Shown piece by piece: positions 35,401 through 47,052 of a DNA stretch of 64,000 nucleotides; positions within the stretch are counted from its first letter, which is position 1; each line of letters begins with the position of its first letter. The stretch comes from Eupeodes corollae (taxonomy: Eukaryota; Arthropoda; Insecta; Diptera; Syrphidae), in contig NC_079148.1 of NCBI RefSeq assembly GCF_945859685.1, forward strand, positions 121,130,589 through 121,194,588, given 5' to 3'. The position numbers and the translations under genes were made by a program. Below the pieces are notes generated by a model, which saw only the letters and a program-made list of their open reading frames with translations, ran no database searches and was not told the origin of the DNA.

Positions 35401-35866
35401 AACGTTTACTTTTAAAACCCAAAATCGGATAACGCTGTATTAACAAATGGTAAAATAACCAACAAATCAACTTTAGACTAGAAAGCCGCCACAATCCATA
35501 TTGGTGTCGAATTTCTCAAAATTGCAATGACAGATAATGGCAATGTGTGGTCAATAAGACCACTCTCACTCATTCTCGCATTATGGTAAAAGAACAAATA
35601 TCTTTTGGTAAATAAGAAAACTCCACATTCTCGAAGTATGGCAAAACAACAAATCTCTTAAGTTGGTTCTAGGGTAAACTTATAAGCATTTTTGGAGATA
35701 CGAATATTAAGTATGAATTGTTTAATTTGAGGAATGCAATTTACAGTGAAGAAATTTACTTTTTTATCTTAAAACTGAGTTTTTAAAATGTTCAATATTA
35801 AGTGTCAATACAAAAATTAACTAATTTCGTACACAGAAAGAAGTGTATAGCATTTATGACAATGCT

Positions 35867-35889
35867 AGTATGGCCTGGAGACCCATACT
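35867..35889. repeat. palindrome 1 of the MITE
   Basis: AGTATGGCCT, 3-base spacer region GGA, GACCCATACT: arms AGTATGG and CCATACT pair perfectly around a short centre. Confidence 0.8.
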
Positions 35890-36106
35890 AAAAAAGTAAC
35901 GGTGATATTCCTACATTGTCTTGCAACAACTCCTATAAGTATGGGATTATGTACTTAACAATGCTACTAGTTTTTCCCGTAATAATTTATGGCGTTAAAA
36001 TCGATACCCTTATTGGATAACTGTCAATAGTGCATGGGTATAACTTAACTACTGTATCGACATATTTCTACAAAAATAAGGGACATAACAATAATGTCGC
36101 CAGTGA

Positions 36107-36127
36107 GTATGGGCCTGAATCCCATAC
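36107..36127. repeat. palindrome 2 of the MITE
   Basis: GTATGGGCCTGAATCCCATAC minus one base: arms GTATGGG and CCCATAC are perfect, with a 7-base centre. Confidence 0.85.
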
Positions 36128-36219
36128 GGCTATTAATATTGTCAACTTTACTATTCTTATTATGGCCAAATTAACTATGCTTACAACTTTTTGTCCAATG
36201 GAAATCTTCTGAGCATACA

Positions 36220-36240
36220 GTATTGGCCTCACACCCATAC
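36220..36240. repeat. palindrome 3 of the MITE
   Basis: GTATTGG and CCCATAC arms, one mismatch, same length and centre as palindrome 2, placed in the right inverted repeat. Confidence 0.8.
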
Positions 36241-36589
36241 CGACGTTGTAATATTCGCAATGTATTTCTTTCCGTGTATTCCAAAAATGTTCTTATGACT
36301 TCAATAATCATCTTTTATTAGATTCTGAATTCATAGTTGAGCAAAGTAATGCACAGGCTTTATAGAAAAATATGTTATGTCCCGTTTTAAAATATGTTTT
36401 ACCATTGCATGATTCTTTCAAATATTTCAATTTCAATTAATAACACAAATTAACGAAGAAAATTTTGTTATATTGTTATCTTAAATCGATTTCAGAATTT
36501 TTATTCAAAAACTGTATTCCCTTACCAAACAAATTATCTTTGACTACGGTCTCACGAAGAAAATAGATTTGGCTGAAGGTTGACTAAAG

Positions 36590-36795
36590 TATTTTTACGG
36601 GTACTTCCTCTTGCGAGGAATTGACAATTGTTCCAAGAGTAATTCTTGTCATAAAAAGTGCTTTTTCAAAATAGCCGTTCGGATTCGGCTATAAACTGTA
36701 GACCCCTTTCATCCCTGATAACATTACTCGCAAACAGGAATGGTTGAGAGTTGAAAGTCAGTCAATGGACTGTTGCGCAACCTAATTTAATTTAA
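36590..36795 (+). repeat. tRNA-derived SINE family, copy 4 (head missing)
   Basis: TACGGGTACTTCCTCTTGCG, CGTTCGGATTCGGC, ATTACTCGCAAACAGG and GGACTGTTGCGCAACCTAAT. It lacks the tRNA-like head and B box. Confidence 0.7.
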
Positions 36796-36799
36796 TTCA

Positions 36800-38570
36800 A
36801 TTTATATTGGAGGATTTTTGTTTTAAGGCAGGGATTTGAGTTCAGGCCTCTAGGACACCAGTCACACGATCTAAATATCAAAGCAGCAAAACTCCTCTTA
36901 TAAACAAATTCATACCTGGAAATTACGATACAAAAGTTGCACTATTTTACATTTTTATTTTTCAAAAACGACTTAAATAAAAAAATATTGAATTTTTTTC
37001 TTTTTTTCCGAGAGTATGACTTGATGACTATTTGATAATACTTGAATCAAAACATTCTCATATTCTATATATACTATTCTATGCTTCATTATTTTACAAA
37101 AGTGACCTTTAATCTTAATTAGTTAATTTTCATTAAAGCTTATATAAGACAACTCTCTCAACCAATTGTTTTTTTTTTTTGTTTTATGTAATTTAATTCC
37201 TTAACAAATTACATCATGAAATTGTTTTCTGCATTCTTGAAATTGCCTTTGAATACTTTGCATTACTTATGGGACTAAGAACATTACATCCGAAGAGTCC
37301 TTTTCTCTATATATTATCATTGCCTCCTCTACTTATATCGCCCAATGACCCACCCTAAGCCCCCTTCTCCAGAAAAAAAATGAACTATTTTATTATTCTC
37401 TGATGCTTTGTTCCTCGAATAGAACCTCCTCTGGTCCCAAATCATATAGCAAAATGTATAGAGCTCGTACAAAACCATCCAATATTCCCAACCACAATTT
37501 AGAACTCAAATGTAAGTGTGTGTATTGTGGTTGGCAAAGATATGTACATACACAAACACATGTTTCATACTTATATAATCGTACATTTATAGATATAGCT
37601 TAGGTACTTCTATACATTTATTTGGTTTATTGGTCGAATGGGAATTGCTATATCCTTTTTTTGCCTTTTTCCATTACGATTTTGATTTAATTTGATTAGA
37701 GAATTGTGTGAATGGAAATATTATTATTAACTTAGCATGGTCGAATGAGAGAATGAAATTTATTGCAAGCAATCAAATTATCACTCGTGTTGATTTATAA
37801 CATTAACAATAACTTAACCAACAGGAAAGGAAATTTAGTTATTTGCTTTATGAGGGGTGATTTAAATCCCTTTTTTTAATATTTAATTTTAAATGGAGAT
37901 TTACTAAATTTTATTAAATAAAAAGTGTTTCAATCAATTTGGAGCAGGGCAGGGTTAGACTTGTACCTAGACCACAACATTTGACAGTTGTTGCACGCCA
38001 CTGCAACAAAAAGTATAACTTCACAGTTCCATTGAATTTAATCAACTTATCAAGAATTCACAAAGAAAAAGGGTGGAAACAGTTCGAAATGCATAATAAT
38101 TTAAAAAAAAGTACGTATACGCCTAAGTGTTCAAAAAGTGCTTTTATCATAATTTTCGAAGAAAATAAAATCACTATTGACCACGTAATTTTTCTTTTAA
38201 TTTTTATTAAGTTTCTAAAACTAGGTTTTATTTAAGACATTTGCTTTCGTAAATCAAATAAAATAAAATAAGAGATACGACTTTGTTCAAAAAAAACCTT
38301 AATTTTTTCAAATTTTTATTTGAAAACCGTTAGAACGTTTTTTTATTAAACTAATTTTTTGTATTATAAACCATTTTTCAGTTTAAGCTTACAAATATTG
38401 TAGGTACGTTGTTATTTAGAACTTTTTTAATATACGTTTTATATTTCAATTTCTTACAAAAATAACAATCCGTTTTCAAGATATCAAATTTTGAAAAAAA
38501 AAATACAATTTTTTTAAAAATCAAATGTTGAGACAGTATTAAAATCGGTTGACTTGTTCTTGATAAAACT
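36800..38570. other. non-coding stretch, nothing recognised
   Basis: No gene, RNA or repeat beyond T-rich runs (37160-37180). The frame at 37939-38235 has no supporting motif. Confidence 0.4.
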
Positions 38571-38581
38571 AAAACAAAAAA

Positions 38582-40352
38582 AGAGGCTGGGATGCGACCC
38601 ACACTGATAACTTCCCATCCCGTCTGTCGATTTGTCTTGCTTAAAAGTTTGTCTATATGTATTTTTACCAAATTTGCGCACTATTTTTTGTAGATTTTAT
38701 TTTTTATGAAAAAACGGACTGTTGGATTTTTATATAAAAATTACTGAATATTGAAAACAATATTTTCTCTGAAATAAAATAAGTTCGAAGACAATATTTT
38801 AAATTTTTGAAAAGCTATTTGAGCCGAAAGTAAATTTTTACCAAGTTTTAGTATTGTTTTTTTTACAGTTTTATTTTTTGTAAGAAAACTGTCAATTCGA
38901 ATTTTTTAAAAATTTTACCAACTGTTGAAAACAATATTTCTTACAAGATAAAATTAGTTGGAAGCCAATATTTAAAATGTTTGAAGAGATATTTGAGTCG
39001 AAAATCAATTTTTACCAACTTTTATACATTTTTTCCAGGTTTTTATTTTTTGTAAAAAAACTGTCAATTCGATTTTTCTCAAAATTTATCCTAATGTTGA
39101 AAACAATTTTTCTTATAAGAAAAAATTAGTTAGAACCTATTATCTCAAAGTTTTTAAAAGATATTTGAGTCGAAATTCATTTTTTACCAACTTTTGTTAA
39201 TTTTTTTTCGGTTTTTAATTTTTTGTACAAAAACTGTCAAATCGATTTTTTTTTCAAACTTTAACTCAATGTTAACAACAAGATGTTTTGAAAGATAAAA
39301 GTAAATTAAAGCCAATATCTCAAAGTTTTGAAAAGATATTTGAGTCGAAAATCAATTTTTACCAACTTTTATAAATTTTTTTTAGGTTTTTATTTTTTGT
39401 AAAAAAACTGTCAATTAGATTTTTCTCAAAATGTATCCTTATGTTGAAAACAATATTTCTTATAAGAAAAAATTAGTTAGAACCTATTATCTCAAAGTTT
39501 TTAAGAGATATTTGAGTCAAAAATCATTTTTTACGAACTTTTGTTAATTTTTTTTTCGGTTTTTAATTTTTTGTACAAAAACTATCAAATCGATTTTTTC
39601 AAACTTTAACTGAATGTTGACAACAAGATGTTTTGAAATATAAAACTAAATTAAAGCCAATATCTCAAAGTTTTGAAAAGATATTTGAGTCGAAAATCAA
39701 TTTTTACCAACTTTTATACATTTTTTTTTAAGTTTTTATTTTTTGTAAAAAAAACTGTCAATTAGATTTTTCTCAAAATTTTATCAGATGTCAAAAACAT
39801 TATTCTTCGTTGCACAAAATTGTTTTAGAGATGAAATCATATTTCGGTCGTAAAATTTTGGAGGTGACAAATTTTTTTTTTCACTTTTATTGATTTATAA
39901 AAAAAACCGTTATATTGATTTTTTTCAAAAAATATACCTGTTATGTGTCACGTTACAATATATTATATAAAATTTAATTCAAGTCTCTAGCGTTTTTGGT
40001 TCGTAAGATATTTAGGGTTAACCAAAATTTTCACCTTTTTTTCAAACTGCTATGGTAAAAAAACCACCCACGCAATTTTCTTAAGAGCCCTTTCTGCATC
40101 TTTCTGCCTTATTATCTGTATAACAAAATTTATTTGAAGTCGATATCTCTTCTGGTTCTTGAGCTATGGACGACGAAAAAAACGCCGCGAACGTACGGAC
40201 GTACGGACGTACAAACGTACGTACACACGCACGCACAGACATCTTTCTAAAAATCTTTTATTTCGACTCTAGGGACCTTGAAACGTCGAGAAATGTCAAA
40301 ATTTTCAATTTGACAAATCGGACCCATTACAATAACTTCCTATGGGAAGTTA
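38582..40352 (+). repeat. transposable-satellite family, copy I (longest, complete)
   Basis: Left module AGAGGCTGGGATGCGACCCA at 38582. Six monomers follow whose start block (GGTTTTTATTTTTTG or TTTTTAATTTTTTG) falls at about 38871, 39039, 39210, 39385, 39558 and 39731, so the spacing is 168-175 bp. Alternating monomers are alike, giving a ~346-bp dimer (39039-39384 and 39385-39730). The right module (39780-40352) has AAGATATTTAGGGTTAACC, CTGCCTTATTATCTGTATAA, a CGTACGGACGTACGGACG tract (40192-40225), GACTCTAGGGACCTTGAAAC, GGACCCATTACAATAACTTC and the hairpin AACTTCCTATGGGAAGTT (40333-40350). This copy defines the family best. Confidence 0.9.
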
Positions 40353-40388
40353 ATAAAAGATACTACGGGGGGTACACTTATGTATTAA

Positions 40389-41090
40389 GAAAGAGCCTGT
40401 CAGTTTTCTTCCTTAAAAGTTTGTAGGTTTTCGTGCTTTCTTAAAAAAGTTGTCAGTTGAATTATTTGTAAAAGTTTCAAAATTACAAACAATATTTTGC
40501 ACATAATGAAATAGTTTGATTTTTAAATTATTTTCGTTAACGAAATTTGTATTCGAAAAACAATTTTTACCAATTTTAGCAGCATTTCTAAAAAGTTTTT
40601 ATTTCTTATGTAAAAAAATATAAATTGGACGAATAAAATTAATTCGAAGTCAATATCTTCCATATTCTATTCACGAGACATCGAGAAATGAACATCAATT
40701 TTTACCACTTTTGCGAACCATTTTTTTTATAGATTTTACTTTTTTATAAAAAAAACTGACTGTTAGATTTTTATAAAAAATTTACTGAATGCCGAAAACA
40801 ATATTCTCTGTGAGATAAAATTTGTTTGTAGCCAATATTTTTAAGTTTTAAAAAAAAATTCGTGTCGAAAGTAAAGTTTTACCAAGTTTTAGTATTGTTT
40901 TTTTTTTAGGTTTGTATTTTTTGTAAGAAAACTGCTAATTCAACCTTCTCAAAATATTACTGAGTTTTGAAAACAATATTTTTTATTATTCAAAATTAGT
41001 TCTAAGCCATAATCTTAAATTTTTGAAAATATATTTGAGTCGAAAATCAATTTATACGAACTTTTTGTAATTTTTACTTGCGACCTATTT
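40389..41090 (+). repeat. transposable-satellite family, copy J (no right module)
   Basis: A left-module variant (CTTCCTTAAAAGTTTGTAGG, TTTTCGTGCTTTCTTAAAA, GTTGTCAGTTGAATTATT), then two to three monomers ending about 41090 in 'ATTTGAGTCGAAAATCAATT'. It starts 37 bp after copy I ends. Confidence 0.7.
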
Positions 41091-41099
41091 TGTCTGTCT

Positions 41100-44000
41100 G
41101 TCCACGCGTTAGGCGTTTTTTATTTTTTTTTTTAAGATCAGAACTAACAGTGGCTCTCATACAATTTTTTGGTCAAAAAACGAAAATTAAAATTTTCTCA
41201 AAAACAAACCGATAGATTTTTTTAAGTTTTCTCTAAAATTTTATTTTTACTTGACTTCTTTTAGTTAGAAAAACATACTTTTAATTACCTTAATTTTCTC
41301 AGCAACTTGTGAACCTATTTCAATAATTTCTTCAATAAGCTCTTATATTGCTTTAACAATATTTGATTATCAAAAGTGCAATTTTTCATTGTTTGGAAAC
41401 GGGTTAACAGTTTTTTACGAAATTCAAACGTAGGACGCACATATATTTACAATCACTAAACAACTACATACCAAAAATATTTTTATAAAAAAAATGAAAA
41501 ATTTCGTATATAAAAAATTAATTTAAAAAAAAAACCGCTCGAACGATTTTCAAAAAAAAAATTGAAAAATCAAAGGTTTTTTGATTTATAAAATTTCATT
41601 TAAATTTTTGAAGGCAAACTTATTTTTCATCTAAAATTTTGAATTTTAAAATATTATTTATAAATTATATTATAAATTAAACTGTGCATGAGCCCGAAAG
41701 AGCGCATTATTTTGACAAAATTGTGATTACATTCCTATCTTTTATCCAAATCAATGCATTTGATATATATTTATGTATTTGTATAACTATAACTATTGTA
41801 AATACCAACGATGGCCGTGTCGCGCCACTGCAGCGGATTAATGAATATGATATATTTAATCAACAATCTATTTAAAGTGCTCATCAAGAAGTATTATCTT
41901 GGTAACTTTGTATATATGAGTTTAAAATATTATTCCTTAAGAATAAGGTTGTTTCACACATATTTTACTTGCATTCGCCTTTATAAAAGAATAAATACTT
42001 AGTACAAGCTAAGGAAACGGGCCAGAAAGAGTTTATGTACATGTTTTCTATTGGAATCACTTGTTCAACGCATACACATTATACCAATATAGGTATTACG
42101 TAAAACCTCTACAACTACTGCTTACGTGTCACATCATAACAAAAATCACAAAAAAAAAACGCACAAAAGCCTGACACATGAATAGCAATTTGTTGTACTT
42201 GTTCGTATGCTTGTTTCTTGTAAATTTTAAAGAAAAAAATTAACTGAACGTAATAAGCGCCTTTTACCACCAATAACATTTCTTCATTATCATCATAAAC
42301 ACGTCTTTATCTGTCTATCTGCATAAAGCTGAGCACCCTAATGAACTATTCTTTCTTCGCTTTAGACACCTTCACACCCAATAGGCGATCGCTTTAGAAT
42401 TTAAACATACGTCATGTTCTTCCTCTTTCTTATCTTCAGATAATTTATGTCCCATCCTGGTTCCTCTAATATGAAGTTGAAAAAGATTTGAACGAACTAT
42501 TTGAATACATAAACAATTGTTTTCGTTAAATATGCTTACAAGTATTTTTTATTTCCGGAATAAATCGCGCGGTTTCTTTGACAAATCAAATGGCATTTAT
42601 ATCTTTGAAGACAAACTTATTTAACAGGAATATTAATAAATCTTATATATGAAACTTTAAACAGACTCTTTGCATGCAGGAGCAAGTTCGTGCGACCCAG
42701 TCTTGCATTTTATTTTTAGAGGTATCTAGGTCACAAATGGAGTAATGATTGTTAACATGATCTTGTTGGCCTTAGAACAACAAAGACAAACTACAGAAAT
42801 AACAATCTAATTATTGCTTCGGCTATTTGGAATTTTGCAGCGTCCGTTAGAACCATATACTTTCTTCTTTTTGGCAGCCAAAAAAAATCGTTCAATTGCT
42901 GCTAACACCAGACAATCTATAAATTCGGATCATCAAATCGCTTGTACTCGCATCAGCAATATTTTTGACTGCTCTTGCATTCTCCACAGCTTTAAATATT
43001 GTTTGCATAATAGACGGTAAATTATGACGACCAAAACGTAATTATCGTGTAGTCCGCAAAAAGCATGTTTATACCACGACTTTCGTTTTAATAACTTTTC
43101 CGTGTTTTTTCCATTGTTATGCGATGTATTTTCATAAATGACAAACATTCAAATTTGTTGGGGCAATTCCAATGTCGGCTGAGCTGTGACTGGTATCGAA
43201 TTGCAGCTCTACACACTTGAAACTTTGAAATGAATAAACCCATATTTTTCTATTTTCCACCAATGTTCAATGTTCCAATTATTTTCTATTAGATTTATCA
43301 AATCAACAATATCTATTAATAAATAATGATAATTAGAGCTAAATTATTATATTAATTTAATTATTTTTTTTCAAAATGTCTGTGAGTGAAAAACTTTAAA
43401 AGCAATGTCTAAATGCTCGGAATATTAACTTCCAAGGAAATTTGTAAACCTCTCTAAGTTAAAGTTCATTTGAACTCTTAATTTTGTTGTTGCAAAATAA
43501 TTGTTGTCTTACCAAAACACATAATATTATTTCCATAAATCAAGAAAAACATCCTAAATACCTTATTAATTATTATAAAATGTTCAAAAACGCAACAATT
43601 TCTCAATTTAAACAAACTTTTTAAAACTTCAAACCCATAAAACTAAGGACCATTTTCGCACACCCGAATGGTCTTTATCAAAGCGGCTATCAAAGCAACA
43701 GCTAGAAAAGCAAAGAAAAAATAAGAAGAAAAGTTAAAAAAAAAAATCATCATTTAACTTGATAAATGGGCAGCAAAGAGCTCTTGAATTTGTTTCACAA
43801 CCTACACCCCTCTTTTCACTTCCTCTAAAGAAAGCTATTAAGGCTAATTCAGACGAAAACGAAAAAAAAAAGAGGAAGAAAAAAAAAGATTATGTCAAGT
43901 AGATATCTTTTGCTGTGGTCTGCATTTTATCCTTGAAGAATGCAGTTGGTGGGATGGATTTTTACTGGAGTGGCAAATGCAAAGGAAAAAATGTGCCATG

Positions 44001-44650
44001 ATGATATTCTTTAGATACTTTCCAAACTAAGGCAACAGCCGGAGAATATTGGAGTTTGTATAAGAAAGAGACATTTTAGCGGAAATTCGCGGTTGCGATA
44101 TCTACCATAGATGTTGGAGGGAAAAGCCTGGTGTAGAAGTCCAATGTGAGGCATGTCGACAACGTTCCGGGAATTTTGTTTTTTCACTTTCTGTGTTCAT
44201 AGCTATGCATTTTTGCATGGGGCAATATTTTTATCAACATAATTACATTCTTAATGGGTTCTTAAGTCGCCGAAGGACATATAGATCCTTTTTTTCTTAA
44301 GTTATTTTGTTTATGCCGTAGGAACAACTAAGTTATTAAAGTCACAAATAAAACTGTGCTGAAGTTCGTGGAAGACTTTTATGTAATATAGTTGGATTAG
44401 CTGAAAACTTTAACAAAAACTTTCTTGAAGCCTTATAAAGTAGGCACTTCGGTATTTCAGGGCTTCAGTGCTCTAGAGGAGAAAATACTACGAAATGGCT
44501 AATCAGTACCCCATTAAGGCAAAACTTAAAAATTGACGCATGTAAAGGTATTTTTTAGAGTATTAGTGAAGTAGTTAGACAGTTCTGAGGGTATTTAAGC
44601 TGTACTTTAAATTTAATTGATAAACTGCACTTCAAATATTTTTAAAAATC
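41100..44650. other. AT-rich non-coding stretch
   Basis: No gene supported. The short frames at 41684-42002 and 42814-43148 overlap on opposite strands. A TGTCTGTCTGTCC phrase lies near 41097. Confidence 0.4.
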
Positions 44651-44656
44651 ATCAAT

Positions 44657-44830
44657 TAGGTGGCGAAACAGTCCGTAGAAAACCATTGTGTATTGGGATA
44701 CAACTCTCAACCATCCCAGTGTGCAAGTCATTTAAGAGGTAGAGGGGACCTACAGTTTTTTTGGGATACGTGATTGGCACAGGCGGGGATTAAACTCAAG
44801 TCTTTTAGCATGACAGTCATATACGCACAA
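44657..44830 (-). repeat. tRNA-derived SINE family, copy 5 (internally deleted)
   Basis: AGGTGGCGAAACAGTCCG, then CTCTCAACCATCCCAGTGTG, GGGACCTACAGTTTTT, then GGGATACGTGATTGGCACAG and GGGGATTAAACTC, ending AGCATGACAGTCATA. The segment between GACCTACAG and the B box is shortened by about 60-70 bp. Confidence 0.7.
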
Positions 44831-44839
44831 ATCATGGAA

Positions 44840-45260
44840 ACACTCACCAGAACCAAAAGGATTTTGAAAAGAAGTTTTTCCGAAAAGAACCAGGGTGCGA
44901 TGGTGTCTAAATTAGCAAACAGAATTGTCCCATCTGGGACTCGCAAAACCAGCCCCTTATTATCCAGAATGCATCCACTGTATGTACAATTTTGGTGCAA
45001 GTTTTTAAGTAATGGCATTATTGTAGTATTGGTTTTTGAAAATGAAGCTGGGACCAACAGAGCTTTTTAACCAAAACTTAAATTATTGACATATTTTTGG
45101 GTCTCTCCCCAATCCTACCACAATTTATATTTCGAGCACCAAATTCCCAAATTGTGCTATCAAGCGTCTAGGTGATGTCAAACCCCCTGGTTTTATTTAT
45201 TTATTAAGTACCGTGTTAGGGCAAAAATCTGAAAACAAGTACTTCAGGTCAATATTATCC
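44840..45260. other. non-coding stretch between SINE copies
   Basis: The frames 44728-45057 (minus) and 44774-45070 (plus) lie on opposite strands here and neither has a motif. Nothing else is recognised. Confidence 0.4.
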
Positions 45261-45267
45261 GTGTAGA

Positions 45268-45470
45268 TAATGCACCGTAATGGTTGTGCGTTGGACTATC
45301 ATTCCAGAAGTCTTGCGTTGAAACCCTGTCTGTAACATCTCAAGTTTTTTTCACGGGTACTGCCTCTTGCCTATTGGAATTGACAAATCCTCCAAGAGTA
45401 GTTCTTGTCATGAAAAGTGTTTTGCTCAAATTATTCATTCGGATTCGGTTTAAAACTGTAGGTCCCCTCC
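45268..45470 (+). repeat. tRNA-derived SINE family, copy 6 (with tRNA-like head)
   Basis: The head reads ACCGTAATGGTTGTGCG, TTGGACTATCATTCCAGAAG, GTCTTGCGTTGAAACCC. It carries an A-box-like element (TGGTTGTGCGTTGG) and a B-box-like one (GCGTTGAAACCC). The body continues CACGGGTACTGCCTC, CATTCGGATTCGGTTTAA and CTGTAGGTCCCCTCC. This orientation shows the SINE starting as a tRNA pseudogene with a polymerase III promoter. Confidence 0.75.
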
Positions 45471-45479
45471 CCAAATACG

Positions 45480-46812
45480 CAGTAATAATCAGAATAATGT
45501 GAAAGCGTTTTTAAATCAAGATTTTTTTATAAAAAGGACAATAGATTGGAGTGCCCGCTATTAAATTGAATACTCTCTAACTACTCGACTTTCCAATTAA
45601 GTTTTCCGTAAAGCCACAAGTACTAAGATTATAATCATTTCGCTGATAGAATTAACAAAAGCTTTTCTTCTTATCTTTTGTGCTGTGAAAGTGAAAATGC
45701 ATTAGTTCTTGACGTATACCACACAACTTAAATTAATATTTTAATTTGTTAAAAAAGCAATATTTTTGAAATTATAATTCAAAAACTGAACTTCAACGTG
45801 AACAACAAAATACAATTATTCATTGTCAAGTGAAACATTAAATTTGTTTCCATTATGCATTTCTGCAGATGATGACTATCATCACCATTTAATACTTCAA
45901 AACCCACCGTTTCTACCGTTCCATCGGTAGTGTTGTATTTCACTGGCAATGAATTGAGCTGGAGCTGCTCTTGGCTGGTTGGCCGCCTGGTTGTCCGTTG
46001 AGCTAGAAAAACCAAATGCATAATTAAAATCCAAATAAATTTGCACAGGAAAAATGTTAAGTTGTTGTTTTTGTTTTTGTTGTTGATAATGTTGCTCTTC
46101 GGCTTTCTACTTTGCAATATGAATGTTTTTCTTGTTATTCTTGATGTTGTTGTTTCAGTTCAAATTCAAATTGGTTTTTAAATGGCCTGTAAAAAGTTTT
46201 AATGAGTTTCCAACAGAATACTCTCCAAGCCATTCCATACTTTGCACTGCGCTACTCCACCCGCTATATAAAAATATGTACGAACTCACGTTCATCGTAT
46301 CCTGCGGTACCTCTACTTTTCCTCATAGGTCAAATTGGTATAAGGACAGAAACAGACGGGGGAACAGGCCATCTGCATTTATGAATTTGTCGACAACACG
46401 ATGACTTAAAAAAATTATTGAAATTGAAAAAATAATGTTGGAAACAAATATTAAGAAAATAAAAATCATAATAAAATCACTCAAGGAAGAAAATTTTGGG
46501 CAAGGAAAAACCTTGTAAGGATAATGTCAACAAGACAAAGGAACAGCACCGAGGGAGAAACTTTACTTCTTTTGCAGAAGGTGATTGCGTGAGAGTGGAT
46601 AAAGTCGAAGAAACAAATGTAATTACAAAAACTCGTTATTTCAATACTTATTTTTAAAATTAAACAGAAAAAATGTAAAGTAAGCAACAAAACAACACAT
46701 AATGATAACTTGAGAAAAAATCCTGTAAGGAAAGAAGGCAGATGGATTCTTGGAATTGTAAAACTTAATTAAGTAAATTGAGAGCATTGTGAAATAACTT
46801 TTTCTTATACAA
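45480..46812. other. non-coding stretch left of the nested element pair
   Basis: Frames here (for example 45779-46117 minus, 46123-46404 plus) lie on opposite strands and have no recognisable domain. Confidence 0.4.
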
Positions 46813-46824
46813 TAATTACTATTT
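46813..46824. repeat. 12-bp target duplication, left
   Basis: TAATTACTATTT, identical to 59945-59956. The pair brackets the I-type element exactly between its TAAA-rich tail and its CAGT start. Confidence 0.85.
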
Positions 46825-47052
46825 TTATTTATTTATTTATCAAAAAATAACTTACAAAAATAAATTTATAAAATTATTTATATTGAAGACATCAGGGCGG
46901 CAAGACCATAGATGTCGTATTTAATTTGTTTTTTTTTTTTTTATGTAAAAGTATTAATATGTAATTTATGAAAAAAATTAAAATCGAAAAGAAAAATATG
47001 ATGTAATGTTATGTTATTTATTTACACAAAAAAATATAACTAATATTAAAGT
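46825..47052 (-). other. 3' untranslated region and TAAA-type tail of the I-type element
   Basis: 228 bp from the ORF2 stop to the left target duplication. An internal run of 15-odd As (minus strand; Ts at 46927-46941) lies well inside. The true terminus is AAATAAATAAATAAAAA on the minus strand (46825-46841). Confidence 0.75.

Larger units (their letters stand above)
35832..36276. mobile_element. MITE with TA target duplication and ~60-bp imperfect inverted repeats
   Basis: The left end is TA|CACAGAAAGAAGTGTAT and the right end, read inverted, is TA|CACGGAAAGAAATACAT. About 60 bp of each end can be aligned with scattered mismatches. The flanking TA (35830-35831, 36277-36278) is the target duplication. 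The inside is non-coding, 445 bp in all, and carries three copies of a GTATGGGCC-type palindrome. This fits a non-autonomous Tc1/mariner-type MITE; no autonomous partner is in the window. Confidence 0.7.

Noticed and set aside
37939..38235. 98-codon open frame
   Set aside because: No motif, Lys-rich low-complexity end, and no neighbouring gene signal.
38871..39731. CRISPR-like regular repeats of ~170 bp
   Set aside because: The units are contiguous and degenerate without unique spacers; they are satellite monomers inside a mobile element.
45268..45330. Functional tRNA gene
   Set aside because: A- and B-box-like text is present, but the arms cannot pair as a cloverleaf and the sequence continues into the SINE body.
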